Positions 23,012 to 34,142 of a DNA stretch of 64,000 nt are shown piece by piece. A program made the position numbers and the translations under genes. Position 1 is the stretch's first letter; each line of letters opens with the position of its first letter. The DNA is taken from NCBI GenBank assembly GCA_029378245.1, contig JARKIF010000004.1, positions 1,984,001 through 2,048,000 of the forward strand, read 5' to 3'. The notes under the pieces are model-generated. The model was not told the origin of the DNA and ran no database searches. It saw only the letters and a list, made by a program, of their open reading frames with translations. The DNA is from Roridomyces roridus (taxonomy: Eukaryota > Basidiomycota > Agaricomycetes > Agaricales > Mycenaceae).

Positions 23012-23820
23012 CCTTGGTGGACAAAACCTGGAATTGTGCAGGGATGTGTGGTTCTTTCTTCAAATCTCAACAAAAGTCTCAAGATCTTGAAAGATTTGGC
23101 TTATTTTGAAAGTTGAATCAAGTTCTTGTAACATCCATTGATATCTTGCTAGTTTTTGCACAATGTGGTATTTCAAGCAGGGTTCAAATGATATTTTCTG
23201 CATTGCAAGGCTGCAAGATCTTGTAAGTCAGACAACAAATGGGAAAAGATAAAAAATTGATACTGGAATCACAAATTCTCTGGTGTGTCACAAGATCTTG
23301 GAAGGTTAAAGGCCGCAAGTGTCGGAGCAAATCCCACATGGCAATCATTGATTTTCTGATTGCCACCCACTTGGGCTGCTGATCCGTTGGCAGCCGAACC
23401 GCCAGGAAACGGATAGATCACACTGTTGCACCCTTCAACATAAAATGATAGATCACAGTAGCGGCTTGAACTTGGCCACCACGGCACCACCAACTCTCGT
23501 GAGATCTTGCATCCCTATTAGACTTGATGAGCCATATTTTGTCTTTCGATCTTTCAAAATCTTTGAACATTCGCTGCAAATCAGTGGCCTCAAAATGAAT
23601 CAGTGGAACTTGCACAAAGTTTCAAGGTCTTGGGGGGGGGAGAAAATTCGCAAGATCTTGCAAGATGATGATCAAATAATGCCTGGGCAAGTTGACAATC
23701 ATCCAATATCTTCCAAGATCTTGAACAAACTGGAAAATCTTGCCAAATCTCGCAAGATCTTCCAAGATGTCACGGAAATGATGGTGGCGGCAACAAGAAA
23801 ACACCTTTTGTCCACCAAGG
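23012..23820. mobile_element. 0.81-kb inverted-repeat element rich in CAAGATCTTG palindromes
   Basis: Bounded by a perfect 15-bp inverted repeat, CCTTGGTGGACAAAA (23012-23026 and complement 23806-23820). Its exact removal joins NLR codons GLPFEG and AFILPTSW in frame. It carries five perfect CAAGATCTTG palindromes (23079, 23214, 23291, 23651, 23714) plus degenerate ones (about 23500, 23753). No coding potential. No clear target-site duplication is visible (flanks GAGGGT and GCCTTC). Probably a MITE-like non-autonomous transposon. Confidence 0.85.
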
Positions 23821-25863
23821 GCCTTCATACTGCCCACCTCATGGGATTTACAAGAACTCGTCATGCACACCGAGTCTCCAATCCAAGCCGTTGCATTTTC
23901 GCCCAATGCCCAACAGGTTGTTGCAGGTTCAGATGATGGTTTGCTGCGCCTGTGGAATGCACAGACGGGGGCGGCAGAGAATACAATACAGGCACATTTG
24001 GGCCCAATTCTCAGCATCGAATTTGCGAACAGTGGCGCTCGCATTGTCTCCAGTTCCGCAGATTCAACCATCAAAATCTGCGATGCAGTAACAGGCTCCC
24101 TGGAGGCCACATTGCTTGGCCACACAGACGCCGTGAATTCTGTCAAATTCTCCCCCAATGACACTCAAGTTGTTTCTGCATCCAGCGATAAAACGGTCAA
24201 AATCTGGGATGCAAACTCGGGAACTCTGGTAATCGAGTTGAAATACCACACATCGGCAGTTCTGGCAGCCATATTCTCCCCGGACAGCAGTAGAGTATTT
24301 TCAGCGTCGGAAGATGGTGCCTGCATTTGGATCTACCATATGCTGTCGGGAGAACTAGAGACTATAATCCCCTACCCCGGGAACCATATCACAGCATTGT
24401 CATTCTCTCATGACAGTCGCCGACTGGCTTTTGCTGCATCCCCATTATCATTCTTGCCCTCTCCTCGGATCCTAGCCATTCATACAGGCGGGACAAGCAC
24501 AGAACCGGAGTCTGCGGCACACAGGCTCAGGCCAGGCCCAGGTTCAGCCATAGTCAACTGTCTCGCATTTTCTCCCGACGGGACACTCTTGGCTTCCGGT
24601 GGAAAAAGCTGGGTCAAGGCATGGAATACGAAAACGGGCCAGCTGTGGAGTGTAACCGACCAGGTACAGAATGTGCTCTCCGTCTCGTTTTCCCAGGAGA
24701 ATAGCCGGATCGTCGTTGGATCAACAGATGGCGTGCGCATTTGGAATCATGACCCCGACAAAGACTCCAAATCCGAGGGAGCAATTCGAGGCCGCAGGGT
24801 TGATTGGAATTGCCTTGTGTTCTCTCCTGATGGCGGTTGGCTTGCTGGGATATCGAACCAAAATTCTGTCAAGTTATGGAATGCAACCACAGGCCAACCC
24901 ATTGCACTGTCTCTAGCCAGCTCAAGCTTCGTGCGTGACTTGGAGCGAATAGAACCAATCCTCAGGATCGAGGGAGTGGCCTTCTCTCGGAACGGAGAAA
25001 GACTGTTGGGTGTTGTCCTTGATCCAGGTTGGAGCAAGGGCTGGCCCATCACACAGCATTGGCCTTCGGCACCAAAGCCGGCAAGTATTTGTATCTGGAA
25101 CACAACCACGGGTAAACTGGAGGCCGAACTTCAAAATCAATCTGAGCTTGTATCGGCTGCGTTCTTTCAAGATTTTGGTCGGGTTGCCTTCGCCAGTAAG
25201 CAACCAAAGAAAGACGATGTGGAGTCATACCGTATTTTTATATGGGATTCAACCACAGGAGCTGCTGTGCTGGAGGCAAGCTTTGTGCCACGGCTCCCAA
25301 AGCCTAATCCACACACCGTCCCCTTCCCAGCACCAAAGTTGGAGGATGTTGTGCTCGCGATTTCTCGAGATGACACACACGTTGTCCTCAAATTGGGTCA
25401 GGACGTCGCAATCCGAAACGTGGAAACTGGGACATCATTTTTGGCATCCACCCCTCTCACATTACCTGATTCCGGGAAGATCCCCAAAGCCGAGTCAGGG
25501 AGCGCTTCAGAGAAATTCCGCATCATTTATGAAGACAACGATCGACTCCAATTGAGCAATGCGTGGGTGGTCGGTTCAAACTCGCGATGTTGGATTCCGC
25601 CTCATGAACGCGACTTTACCAAATCTGCTGTGTCAAAGACAAAAGCATGCTTCGCATACGCATCAGGACGTGTGGTTATTCTCGATATGGGTGGAGAGCA
25701 GGATTGAGACTGGTTGGAGTCGAGAATTTCCATATTTGGACGTTGGCGTTGTGTGATTTGCATTTGTTAGGATTTCTTGATGAAGCGAGATGGAGAGGGA
25801 ACGAAGGGATGAGTCCAGCGCAGAAATACAGTGGAGTAATTCGACCCCGTCTACTAGCCAGAT

Positions 25864-26428
25864 TCACGCGACAGTGAGCGAAACCGAAGTGAATCGGTAC
25901 TGAGCAGGTTGAGAGACACCCTGGATTGCATGATGAGCGAAACTCATGATACGGAAGAATAAATAAAAAACGAACCCCCGGGCACGTCCCAAACAAGGCA
26001 GTCTCCACGGTAGTCAAGAACAAGCTCGAACCCGCGCCGTAGGCCGAAATATCGGGGATCGTGAGACTCGCGGGAGGGACGGGCTGCATAACGGGAAGGC
26101 CTGCCGCAAATGTAGGTGAGCGGGAGTGACTTGATGAAAGTATAAGGAACAAACCGAAGTTGTTGATCAAATATTGTCCGTAGTATTCGATGTACGTGCC
26201 CGGGGACAATTGACCGGTCGAGTTCACGGCGGTGGGCGCCGACTCCGAAAGCCAGATGGTTATGGGCGTATACCCTTCTTCGCACCAATTCTGGTCGACG
26301 TAGCTGTATTGGATCGAGGTCCCGGAGCTGACGGTTGTCCCAGAGGCAGGCTCGATGATAGAGCCAGAACGCTTGCTCGGCGCAGCGCTAGCGAGGGCAA
26401 TGAGGGCGGAGGCGAGGAAGAAGCGCAT
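25864..26428 (-). CDS. small secreted protein of unknown function
   Basis: About 150 aa, three exons. The signal peptide is MRFFLASALIALASAAP, then SIIEPASGTTVSSGTSIQYS, NWCEEGYTPITIWLSESAP, GTYIEYYGQYLINNFG, an intron (about 26105-26153), LPVMQPVPPASLTIPD, TVETALFGTCPG, a second intron (about 25920-25976), and VSQPAQYRFTSVSLTVA before TGA at 25864. Two Cys could form one disulphide. I recognise the layout (a beta-sandwich-like opening IIxPxxGTTVxSG) from small secreted proteins common in Agaricomycetes, perhaps distantly like Kre9/KNH-type domains; function is unknown. Its 3' end faces the NLR pseudogene's 3' end, about 160 bp apart. Confidence 0.75.
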
Positions 26429-27628
26429 GGCTGTGGTGGCAAGGCGGTAGGCTGGGGTCCTTTATATGTATGCCCGACGTGAGATTTAATGGAGTTGGCG
26501 AAACGAGAAATGTCAGTACGGAGCGGGATGTCCTGAGATGCCCTGTCGACTGTTATACTTGGAGGCACGATCTTAATGCTGGCTGTCGTCAGTTTGAATT
26601 GGCGTGAAACTCCAGCCACAGAGAAGATGAAGTTGCTCGAGGGTTTCGTCGTAAGGAGGAGGAGCAAAGAAGAGCTTGATTTCCCGAGAAGACATGGGGC
26701 CACAGGCAAGCAGAAAAAGTACGTATCACGAATACAGACAATGGAGATTGGATAGAGCCTGATAGAGCGCCAGGGCAGCTTGGAATAAATATTTTCCTCA
26801 CGTCCGTGGCTAGCGCTGTCATGTAGCAGACAGTTGAATTGCACCCACTGCGCAGAGTGAAGTCCGCCGGTTTGTCGGTGATATTGAATGTTCCTTGCCG
26901 TTTCACGGCAAGTAGTCAAGTCCACGCTTGGTCCACGCCGTTCGCGATGCAGGACCACCCTCGGCCCTTGAGTGGATCGAATGAGGGGCTGATTTCGACA
27001 GGCAGCCAGCTCTTAGTTCCACGAGTGTAGTTTTGTCGGAAAGACGCAGAATCCAGCGGGATGCACTCAAACATGATGGGTGAGGAAGAGAGCTTGCATC
27101 ATATATTGATGCTCCATCAATCCTCTTTCTCTCTCTCCCGTCTGATTCGACTTCAAGCGTAGCTGGGCGCAAAGTCATGGATTGAATCGTCGAATCGTTC
27201 TTTGTCGCTCACCGGCTCGAAGTTGGTTGGCTGGTTTACACTGCCCGGCTGCGCAGTATTAAAAGTATCGCGGTCGCAGGCTCAAGACAGAACAGGCACA
27301 TGGAGATGAATTAATGACCTCTCAACGTTCAACCCCAGGATAAGCTGGCAGTGGTAACCAGCCATGCGGGTTCACCACAGGTTCACATAAACTGTGCTGA
27401 CGGGCCCTCGGAACGCTCGGAAGGCAAGCAGTGTTGGCTGCGCTCACAATACAATTCTGATGGCGTGTTTGACTCTCCCGGCTGCGCCAAGGACCCGCAG
27501 CTGACTGTTGCACACCCGCCATTATCCACTGAAATCACTATAACGACCGGCGGCCTCGGATTGGACTCGCAGTTTTCTCAGTATTTCCTTCATGTTCTGC
27601 CCAAGCGATTGACTGCGCACGACTTTGG
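26429..27628. other. intergenic, 1.2 kb
   Basis: Shared upstream region of the divergent secreted-protein gene and HsbA-like copy 3. Open frames here (for example 26260-26958 minus) lack start context, introns or family similarity. No repeat of note was seen. Confidence 0.5.
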
Positions 27629-27634
27629 TATAAA
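27629..27634 (+). promoter_or_regulatory. TATA box of HsbA-like copy 3
   Basis: TATAAA 122 bp upstream of the ATG at 27756, followed by the conserved leader block TTCATTGACCTGGTGTCTTA near 27680-27699. Same spacing as in copies 1 and 2. Confidence 0.68.
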
Positions 27635-27755
27635 AGAGTGCAGAAGACCTCTGGGTTCTGTATTCTCATCTTCTTCTCCTTCATTGACCTGGTGTCTTAC
27701 CTCTTTTCTTCTCTCGACTTTCCCAATCTCGCCCTTCCTTTTGCACATTTTCAAA

Positions 27756-28369
27756 ATGGCTCGTTTCTTGTCTCTCCTTGTCTCCGTCGTGTGCGTTGCA
27801 GCCTGTGCCCTGGCGGGTAAGACTCGCATCCGTTCCAATTACGAGCATCGATTCAACTCGCCTCAGCTCCCATGCACAGACGCCAAACTGGTGATCTCCA
27901 ATGCAACCTCGCCCGTCTTCAAGTAGTCTCGAGCGTCTCCTCTGCGCAGACCTTACTCGGTCAAATTAACTCGACGTACGACCCCATCCACTCTGCCACC
28001 GTAGTGCTTTACTTACTCAATCACTCACTTGTAGCGATCTCTCCACCACCACCGCCGTGGCCGTCGCCCAAGCCGGGATCTCCAGCATCAACAACGCGGT
28101 CCAAAGCATCCTGAGCGCCGTACTGGTAAATGGCACTGCCCCCGCCGCCTCGCGCACCCAGCTCTCGGCGGGATTGGATCAGGCGCGGTCGGCGGTTTCT
28201 AGTATCATCGAGTAAGTGGATCGGATTCCCTCGTTGACCTTACATCAATTGATGCTTAATGCTTATACTTGCTTACAGACCGAGTGCGGCCAGCATTGCG
28301 CAGGCGGCGGCAGCTGCGCTCTTAGACGCCGGAAAGGCTGGCGATGTGGTCGTTGCGGGTTGCAAATAA
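27756..28369 (+). CDS. HsbA-like small secreted protein, copy 3
   Basis: Diverged paralogue of the genes at 8237 and 11825, on the opposite strand. The signal peptide is MARFLSLLVSVVCVAACALA, then an intron, PMHRRQTGDLQCNLARLQVV, an extra intron about 27979-28033 inside the NST..DLST segment, VAVAQAGISSINNAVQSILS, VNGTAPAASRTQ, an intron (about 28212-28279), and a last exon ALLDAGKAGDVVVAGCK ending at 28369. Exons join in frame and the conserved Cys and C-terminal block are kept. Predicted wall or surface protein (inferred). It lies next to 2OG copy 2, as copy 2 of this family lies near 2OG copy 1 (with REX4 between), so an older inverted duplication may have carried both families. Confidence 0.82.
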
Positions 28370-28584
28370 GCAGAGATGCTCGGTACATAGTCTATTACCC
28401 TGAAGTGTCAAGTTAGTACAGAGCTTGCCATTCACCTCGACTGAAACACCTCTTCAAAGTTCATTTAACTGGACCGATTACAATATTTACAGAGGTCAGT
28501 ACAAGTAATTATACGTTAGTCAAATATGGGACTACCAAGATGAAGATTATGTGCAAGTAATATTGTTCCATGATGATGCATCTC

Positions 28585-31500
28585 TCACGACGACGCCCGA
28601 AGCTTCTTCGCGACAGTTGGCGATGCGACGGGGGACGCGGCGCGTTTCTGTGTTGTATGCGCAACCGGATTGACCAGGGGCGTCGCAGTTGCAGGGTCTG
28701 CATTATGTATCCGCGCATACACAGCCGGATACGTCGACCCCAGAATGGATTCAGGATCGCCCAGAGTCTGCAGGAGTGACTTGCCGACCTTGGTGTTCTC
28801 CGTCCAGCGGAAGAGCGCGGTCATGCTAGCTGGTTTGGTGACCTGTAAGAATATTTCAATATTGTCTCAAAAACAGGACTCTGATCGCATGACGAACCTG
28901 GAGGGTATGCGGACTACCAGAGGCTACAGTATCCCAGCGGGCGCCCCACGCTCGAGTCTTGGCCAATTGGCGCTCTAGATGTGTTCTAATCGCCTGCACC
29001 CGCATGAAGCCAATGCTCTCCCGATCACTCAGGAAGAAAGCTCTGAGCTCTCTACACTCCTGACACGACCCACACCCAATCTTTTCCTTCTGGGCAGCGG
29101 ACACGGGCTCGGTCGGTCTGGGGCTCATAACGTGCTCCGCGAAAGCCTCGACAACGGTTGCCGCAAAGGTCCTATATGGTTCCGTCCGCAAGTCGAGCTC
29201 TACTGCGGAAAGGTATTGCTCCAGTACGGGCAAGAACGGCGCAAGGACGTCGGACACGTGCTGCGCAATGGCGACTCCTACAGGAGGTGGTGTGAACCGA
29301 GTGAGGAGGCGCTCGCACTGGGACTGGGCGCCGACTTCAAAGCAGAATTCGACGAGCGCGATCAGCTGCTCCGATGGATTCTTGGTAAAACGATCCTTCT
29401 TGAACGCCGACATGTTGAGCCCATCGATCACAGAGCACGCAAAGGTCGTCATGAGTGCGTTGTAAGCGGTAGAACCGTCGTGCGTCGGTTGTGGAGAAAA
29501 CGCGGCCATAACAGCGCGGGCCAGGGACTGAAGTGTGCGCGTGTCGCGTCCTTTTAGGATGTCCGCAGTCAGTCTGCATTATCATGAGAATTACGCGCGA
29601 CCGAAGCAGAGCAAGACCGTACCTATGCTGAAGCATTGATATACCCTCCGCAGCCCGAGCTGCAAGCATAACTGTAGCCAGATGTTGATCATAAAGCGGG
29701 CATATGGAATCGGTCGTCCGGCGACTCGGAGCTTCCCGACGCGCGGTGGAGACCATTGCGTCTACAGCGTCGCAAAAGAAAGGCCGGAACAGCGCGGTCA
29801 AGCTGGGTCCAGTGGTCGCCTGCAAGTATGCCCCGAGTGATGCGCACATCTCGGAATAATACATCCACGGAGGGAAGTGGGAATTGAATGAGCCTTGCTG
29901 GGATGCCTCTCGCATCTTCTTGAAGATGCCCGTAGACAGCTCCGCGTTCTCCGTCTCGAGGCAAAGCTTGATGACCTCCACAATTGCGCCGCAGTCCATC
30001 GCACTGGCGGACGAATACGTGCTCTCGTCAATCTTGGTAGGAAAGGCTTCGAGTTTATGCGCAATGTCTGTCACGCATTGGACGATCAGGGCACGAACGA
30101 CTTGTACGGTGGCTGCTGAGGCGCCCTGGACCCTGGCGTGGAGATGCTTGAGGAAAGAAATCCAAAGGGCCTGGTCGAGCTTTTCGGCTTGTAACTGCGG
30201 CAAGACACTATACAGAAGCAGTCAGTCAGCCTTTGGAAACAGAACGAGGTTCCTAAAAGGCACATACACATCTTTCAAGAGCCTACCGCCGTGGATGAGA
30301 CAGAGCTCAGCAAGCCATGGTATCTGATCGGTATCGATCTTGCCCAGCGAGCGCAGCCTACTCTCGATCTCCTTGTGGCACCACGCCAAAAGCTCCGCGT
30401 TCTCGCCCTCTCCGCCCAACTTTGTCAGACGGGCCAGCAAGGCGTAGGAACGGGCATTGGATTCGTCATTCTCCACAGCAGCCTGGTAGCTATGAAGAAA
30501 TCAGTACCCGGAAGCGAGTAGATCGACACAGAAGCACTCACAAGCCCTTCACCGCATTCCATCCGAACACCCGGTACGCGGAGACGAACCCTTCAACGCC
30601 TAGGATGTCGATGTTCCTATCTGCACCGCACACCTTCAGAGCCCGTAAGAGTACCCGCGCGTCCTTCCACTGAATAGCGCACTTCCGCAGCGCCTGCACT
30701 GCCCGCGGAAATTTCGCTTCCTTGGGACGAGTTTCACAGCATGCGAGCAGGTTCTCGACCAACTGCTTCTCCCGCTTTGTCGGCTGGACAGAGGAGATAC
30801 CCCGCAACGCGTTGCACGCATGATCGTAGACGTCACCGGCGGAAACTTTGCGTTCCATGTCTCCCGATTTCGGCCAAATGAGTAGTACGGAGCGTTTGTA
30901 GACTGAAGAGGACATCGTCAACAGTGGGAGCGCGTCTAAAAAAAAGGAAGCTTACCCTTTTTGCGAGACCCCGACTGGAAGACATCAATTTAATCCACAG
31001 CGGGAATGAAAGGCACACGTACTGTCCGTTCGTCGTATGTATCGAAATCTTCTGTGTCTGGTTCTCCTTCTGTGAGCCTGTCTCCATTGACCAAATCGTC
31101 GGCGTGCAGCTCGAGACCCTCCACCTGAACGGGCATGCCACGCAAATCCACGACCTGCGTAACACGCAGCGTTTCTTGCGGCTCTTCATCTTCGTCCGTA
31201 TGAAACTCGTCCTCGTCGATCTCGCTCTCGTCCTCCTCCGAAGAGTCGTCGTACCACCTTCGTTTGCCCCGTCCTCCGTATCCATCTCCGCAGCCATGAC
31301 CTGGAGCGGTGCAATACGTCTGGACAGTAAAGTCCACATGCGCGATGTGGATGTGGAACTTGAGGGCGCGGGCGAGTGGGTACAGGTGCGAAAGAAGAAG
31401 GGCGTCCGCGCCGGTGAGGGACTGGCCCTTGAAGTTCTTGTCCTTCTTATACTTGTGCTGAAGTAAGCACGCAAGATACGCCGGTGCTGTGCCGGAGGTG

Positions 31501-32606
31501 TCTTGCTTCCAAGAGAGCAGAATATCGTGCAGCTTCTGCGTCGGCCCTTGCATCTCTGGGAGCATTGGCCGTTCCTCGGCGTGTGTGACAGGCTGGATGA
31601 TGTCGTAGAGCAAGGATAGGCGGTAGCCCGAGGTCACGCCGGTGAGGATGTGCTCTACACCAGAAAAGGCGGCCACGATGAACGTCGAAAGCCTGCTGTG
31701 GCGCGCCGAATTGACGGATTTCACCTTCCCGGCATGACGAAGTTGGAGATTGGCCCCTTCGAAGCGGCTGGGAAGGATTACACTGAGGTCGCCGATCTTC
31801 GCGTCCGATGGGTCTTTGGATATCGGTCTGGTATCAATTGTCAATCTGAGTTGCTGCATGAGTGGGAAGACTGACTCTTTGTGGCGAGAAACGCTGGGAA
31901 GCGTGAGATACGACGAAGCACGGAGAAGAGAATAGCTTACAAGGAGCTCTGTTCCTGAATGACGAGTTTTTTCAACGAAAAGGCGGGTTTGACCTCAGTA
32001 TAAGCTGTGAGTGCTGTAGACGCGTCGGCTCCGGCAGTCTTCTGAATCCAAGCATCCCAGGCAGGATTGTCGAAATGTACCTGGACTCGGTTCAATGAAA
32101 GAAACACACGAGTAATCAGATACCCTTCGCACCTTTTCGGGTGGTATCTCCCACATACCCTCATCGGCGGCTGACTTCGTGACGGCGACAATGCAACGCG
32201 CCTCCCGTTCGCTAAGCGGGATGCCGATGGTGCCTAAGCCGTCGATACTGAGGCAAGGGTTCGGCGCAGTGGACATTCCGTATTGTTTCGAGTAGGCAAA
32301 GCAGCCGTCGAACTCGAATCCGTCTTGCAGAGCGTCCTCGAAGTCGTCCTTGTTGACGGAGTCAGCCACGACGACGCGTTCAAGGGACAATACCACCTTG
32401 ATATTGACGGAGAGAGCGATGAGGAGTTTATGGTCAGCTTCTATGCCTGCTTGTTCCTCCTCAATGTCCGAGTCAAATGCATCGCATGTCAGTGGTGCCA
32501 CATCCTGCTCCTCAGTTTGACGCGTTGTGGTGGCTTCAGGGCCTTCGTCGCTCGAGTCTGATATGTCAATGACTTCCGTCGGAACGCGTGGCACGGCAGT
32601 GGCCAT
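28585..32606 (-). CDS. 2OG-Fe(II)-oxygenase-like large protein, copy 2 (intact)
   Basis: Full-length sister of 14400-18444. It starts MATAVPRVPTEVIDISDSSD at 32606, then FEFDGCFAYSKQYGMSTAPN, VILPSRFEGANLQLRHAGKV, AAFSGVEHILTGVTSGYRLS (His and Arg of the 2OG fold) and LACLLQHKY. An acidic linker (EEDESEIDEDEFHTDEDEE) leads into VVDLRGMPVQVEG. A long helical C-terminal region includes VYKRSVLLIWPKSGDMERK, YYSEMCASLGAYLQ, FCFEVGAQSQCERLLTRF and GCGSCQECRELRAFFLSD (CxxCxxC), ending VAKKLRASS. All exons join in frame, including a ~120-nt intron after KLVIQEQSS. As in copy 1, that join leaves no HxD motif, so iron binding is uncertain. Function is unknown. The product is about 1,100 aa, far longer than a plain prolyl hydroxylase. 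Confidence 0.82.
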
Positions 32607-32947
32607 AGCGAGGTGTAGCGCCGAGGGTGCAGCGTTGACGCGTTGATGGCTTGTTGATGGCCAGGAGGAAGAGGAGTTTGCGATTGTTGACGCGGCATAC
32701 ACGTGCCGGATCATCTTAGTCAGCTTCCCAGTCTTGTCAGCTAGTGGACCTGTCTCCGGGCCGACAATGTTGGTAAACCTCTTGGATCGACATGGGAGGA
32801 GGCTTCCGTTCGAGCACACGGTTTGCATACACGGTCAAGGTCACGGCGTTCCCGGGTGGACCGGGGTAACGAATCAACGGAACAAGTCCAAGTCATGTCG
32901 TGCACAGCCCAAACCATCTTCACTCTTGCCACCTCACCAGGTCTCCA

Positions 32948-34142
32948 ATGGCAGAACTCCCCGTCGAATTATTCCATGCTATCCTCGACCAGTTGAAGAA
33001 CGACTTGCACACCCTCTTCAAACTGCGTCTTGTCTCGAAACCCATCAATGAGCTGCTCACACCGTGGCTCTTCGACATGATTATGGTATGGGGGGCAAGT
33101 GTCAAAGGCGCCGAGCTCTTCCGGTACTGCGGTGACTCGGTCAGGAGGGCGGTTCGGATGATGTACATTGCAGTTGGGGAGGGACCCGTCCCCGGCAATC
33201 CCAACCGTAAGCCCTGATTCCTTTCAATGGTTCTTTTCTCAAACCTCCGGTGTAGAGGAACCCGCTGCACTCGTCGCTGCTTCCAGGCTGTCTGGGCTGA
33301 CTAGCTTAGAGGACCTGCGCCTGGACTTTGCCGGCGACTGGGGCAAAAAGCAGCTCGACACGTGCATGTATCTCAAGGTATTTGAAACACTAGCGAACAG
33401 CCACCCGCCGCCCTCGCTCACTTCCTTGGGGCTGATAAACGTGAGGGCGGCTCCGGACAGCCTCTACTCGCGAGAGGATTTCTTGACCATCTTCCGGCCG
33501 TTGAAGAAACTGGAAATAGCGGCAAACAGCGGCGACTACGAGGACCAATTGGACGAGGAAACGTTCCCCGACCCCGGACGTGTCGAGTTTTGGGACAAGA
33601 GCCTTCCCAACGTCATTCGCAGTGCGACGGCGCTTACCTCTCTGACACTGCGCACCGACCATTGGGTCGGCGGGTTTCCGGCGCTGTCGTTCAAAGATGT
33701 CTTTCTGCCGCAACTCACCGAGTTTGTCCTCCAGAGGTTCATGTTTGAACCCGCCATACCGGACTACGATATCGTCCAATTTGTCATCCGGCACAAAGAT
33801 ACGCTCACGCGGTTGGATTTTCAGCACTGCACCATTGGGTCTAGCCATGGCGGTGACGGCGGCCAACACGACCTCGTGTGGCAGCGTCCCTGGCACGCTG
33901 TCTTCACGGCTTTTGCTGTGGAGTTGGGCAAGCTGACCGAGTTCGCGTATGTGGCGTTCAGTGAGGACTCCTCGGACGAAGAAGAAGAAGAAAACGATTC
34001 CGAAGAGGAAGGTGCACGGTTCTTGTACTCGGTGTTACTGGTGGAAGGGGGATACAAGATTGTTGAGAACGAGGATGCTGCAGAAAGGGATAGGGTCACA
34101 CTCGAGGATTTACAGAGACTTGTCCGTGCTCGCAAATCCTGA
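32948..34142 (+). CDS. F-box protein with LRR-like repeats (F-box copy 1)
   Basis: F-box proteins recruit substrates to SCF ubiquitin ligases. MAELPVELFHAILDQLKNDL opens the F-box (residues about 1-45), which includes LRLVSKPINELLTPWLFD. A single intron (33209-33256) joins GNPN to QEPAALVAASR. The rest (about 300 aa) has leucine-rich repeat-like units: LTSLEDLRLDF, PSLTSLGLINV, TALTSLTLRTD, PQLTEFVLQRF and DTLTRLDFQHC. Then comes RPWHAVFTAFAVELGKLTEF and an acidic tail. Ends RLVRARKS at 34142. First of eight relatives in the window. The 5' flank (GTGCACAGCCCAAACCATCT just before the ATG) is shared with copy 3, so these two are a recent pair. Confidence 0.87.

Larger units (their letters stand above)
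19016..25707 (+). pseudogene. NACHT-WD40 (NLR-like) gene broken by deletion and two insertions
   Basis: Fungal NLR-like receptor, a class linked to non-self recognition. The N-terminal helical domain (MADPSKARNALRSALRFPAS, ESLYDCSDMFLPLKSAAG, then QRVSDNTEQLSDLAIKLKS after an intron) breaks off near 19432. A 100-nt AT-rich piece follows, then the NACHT domain resumes at LGASFFCSRASDETSNARLI and continues with IIILDALDECRDL (Walker B) and KVFISSRDEYLIRRAFE. The Walker A GKS/T loop, expected between these parts, is absent. Transposon-like elements lie at 20636-22372 and 23012-23820. Removing each (the first with one target-repeat copy) restores an open frame: CKIACPEFTALDISEG and GLPFEGAFILPTSWDLQELV. 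From 23872 a WD40 propeller follows (VVAGSDDGLLRLWNAQTG, VNSVKFSPN, TVKIWDANSG) and stops at 25707. As it stands it cannot make the full receptor. Confidence 0.85.

Noticed and set aside
26260..26958. 232-codon frame antisense to the secreted-protein gene region
   Set aside because: Overlaps a clearly coding gene in another frame and its start is not an ATG in a good context.
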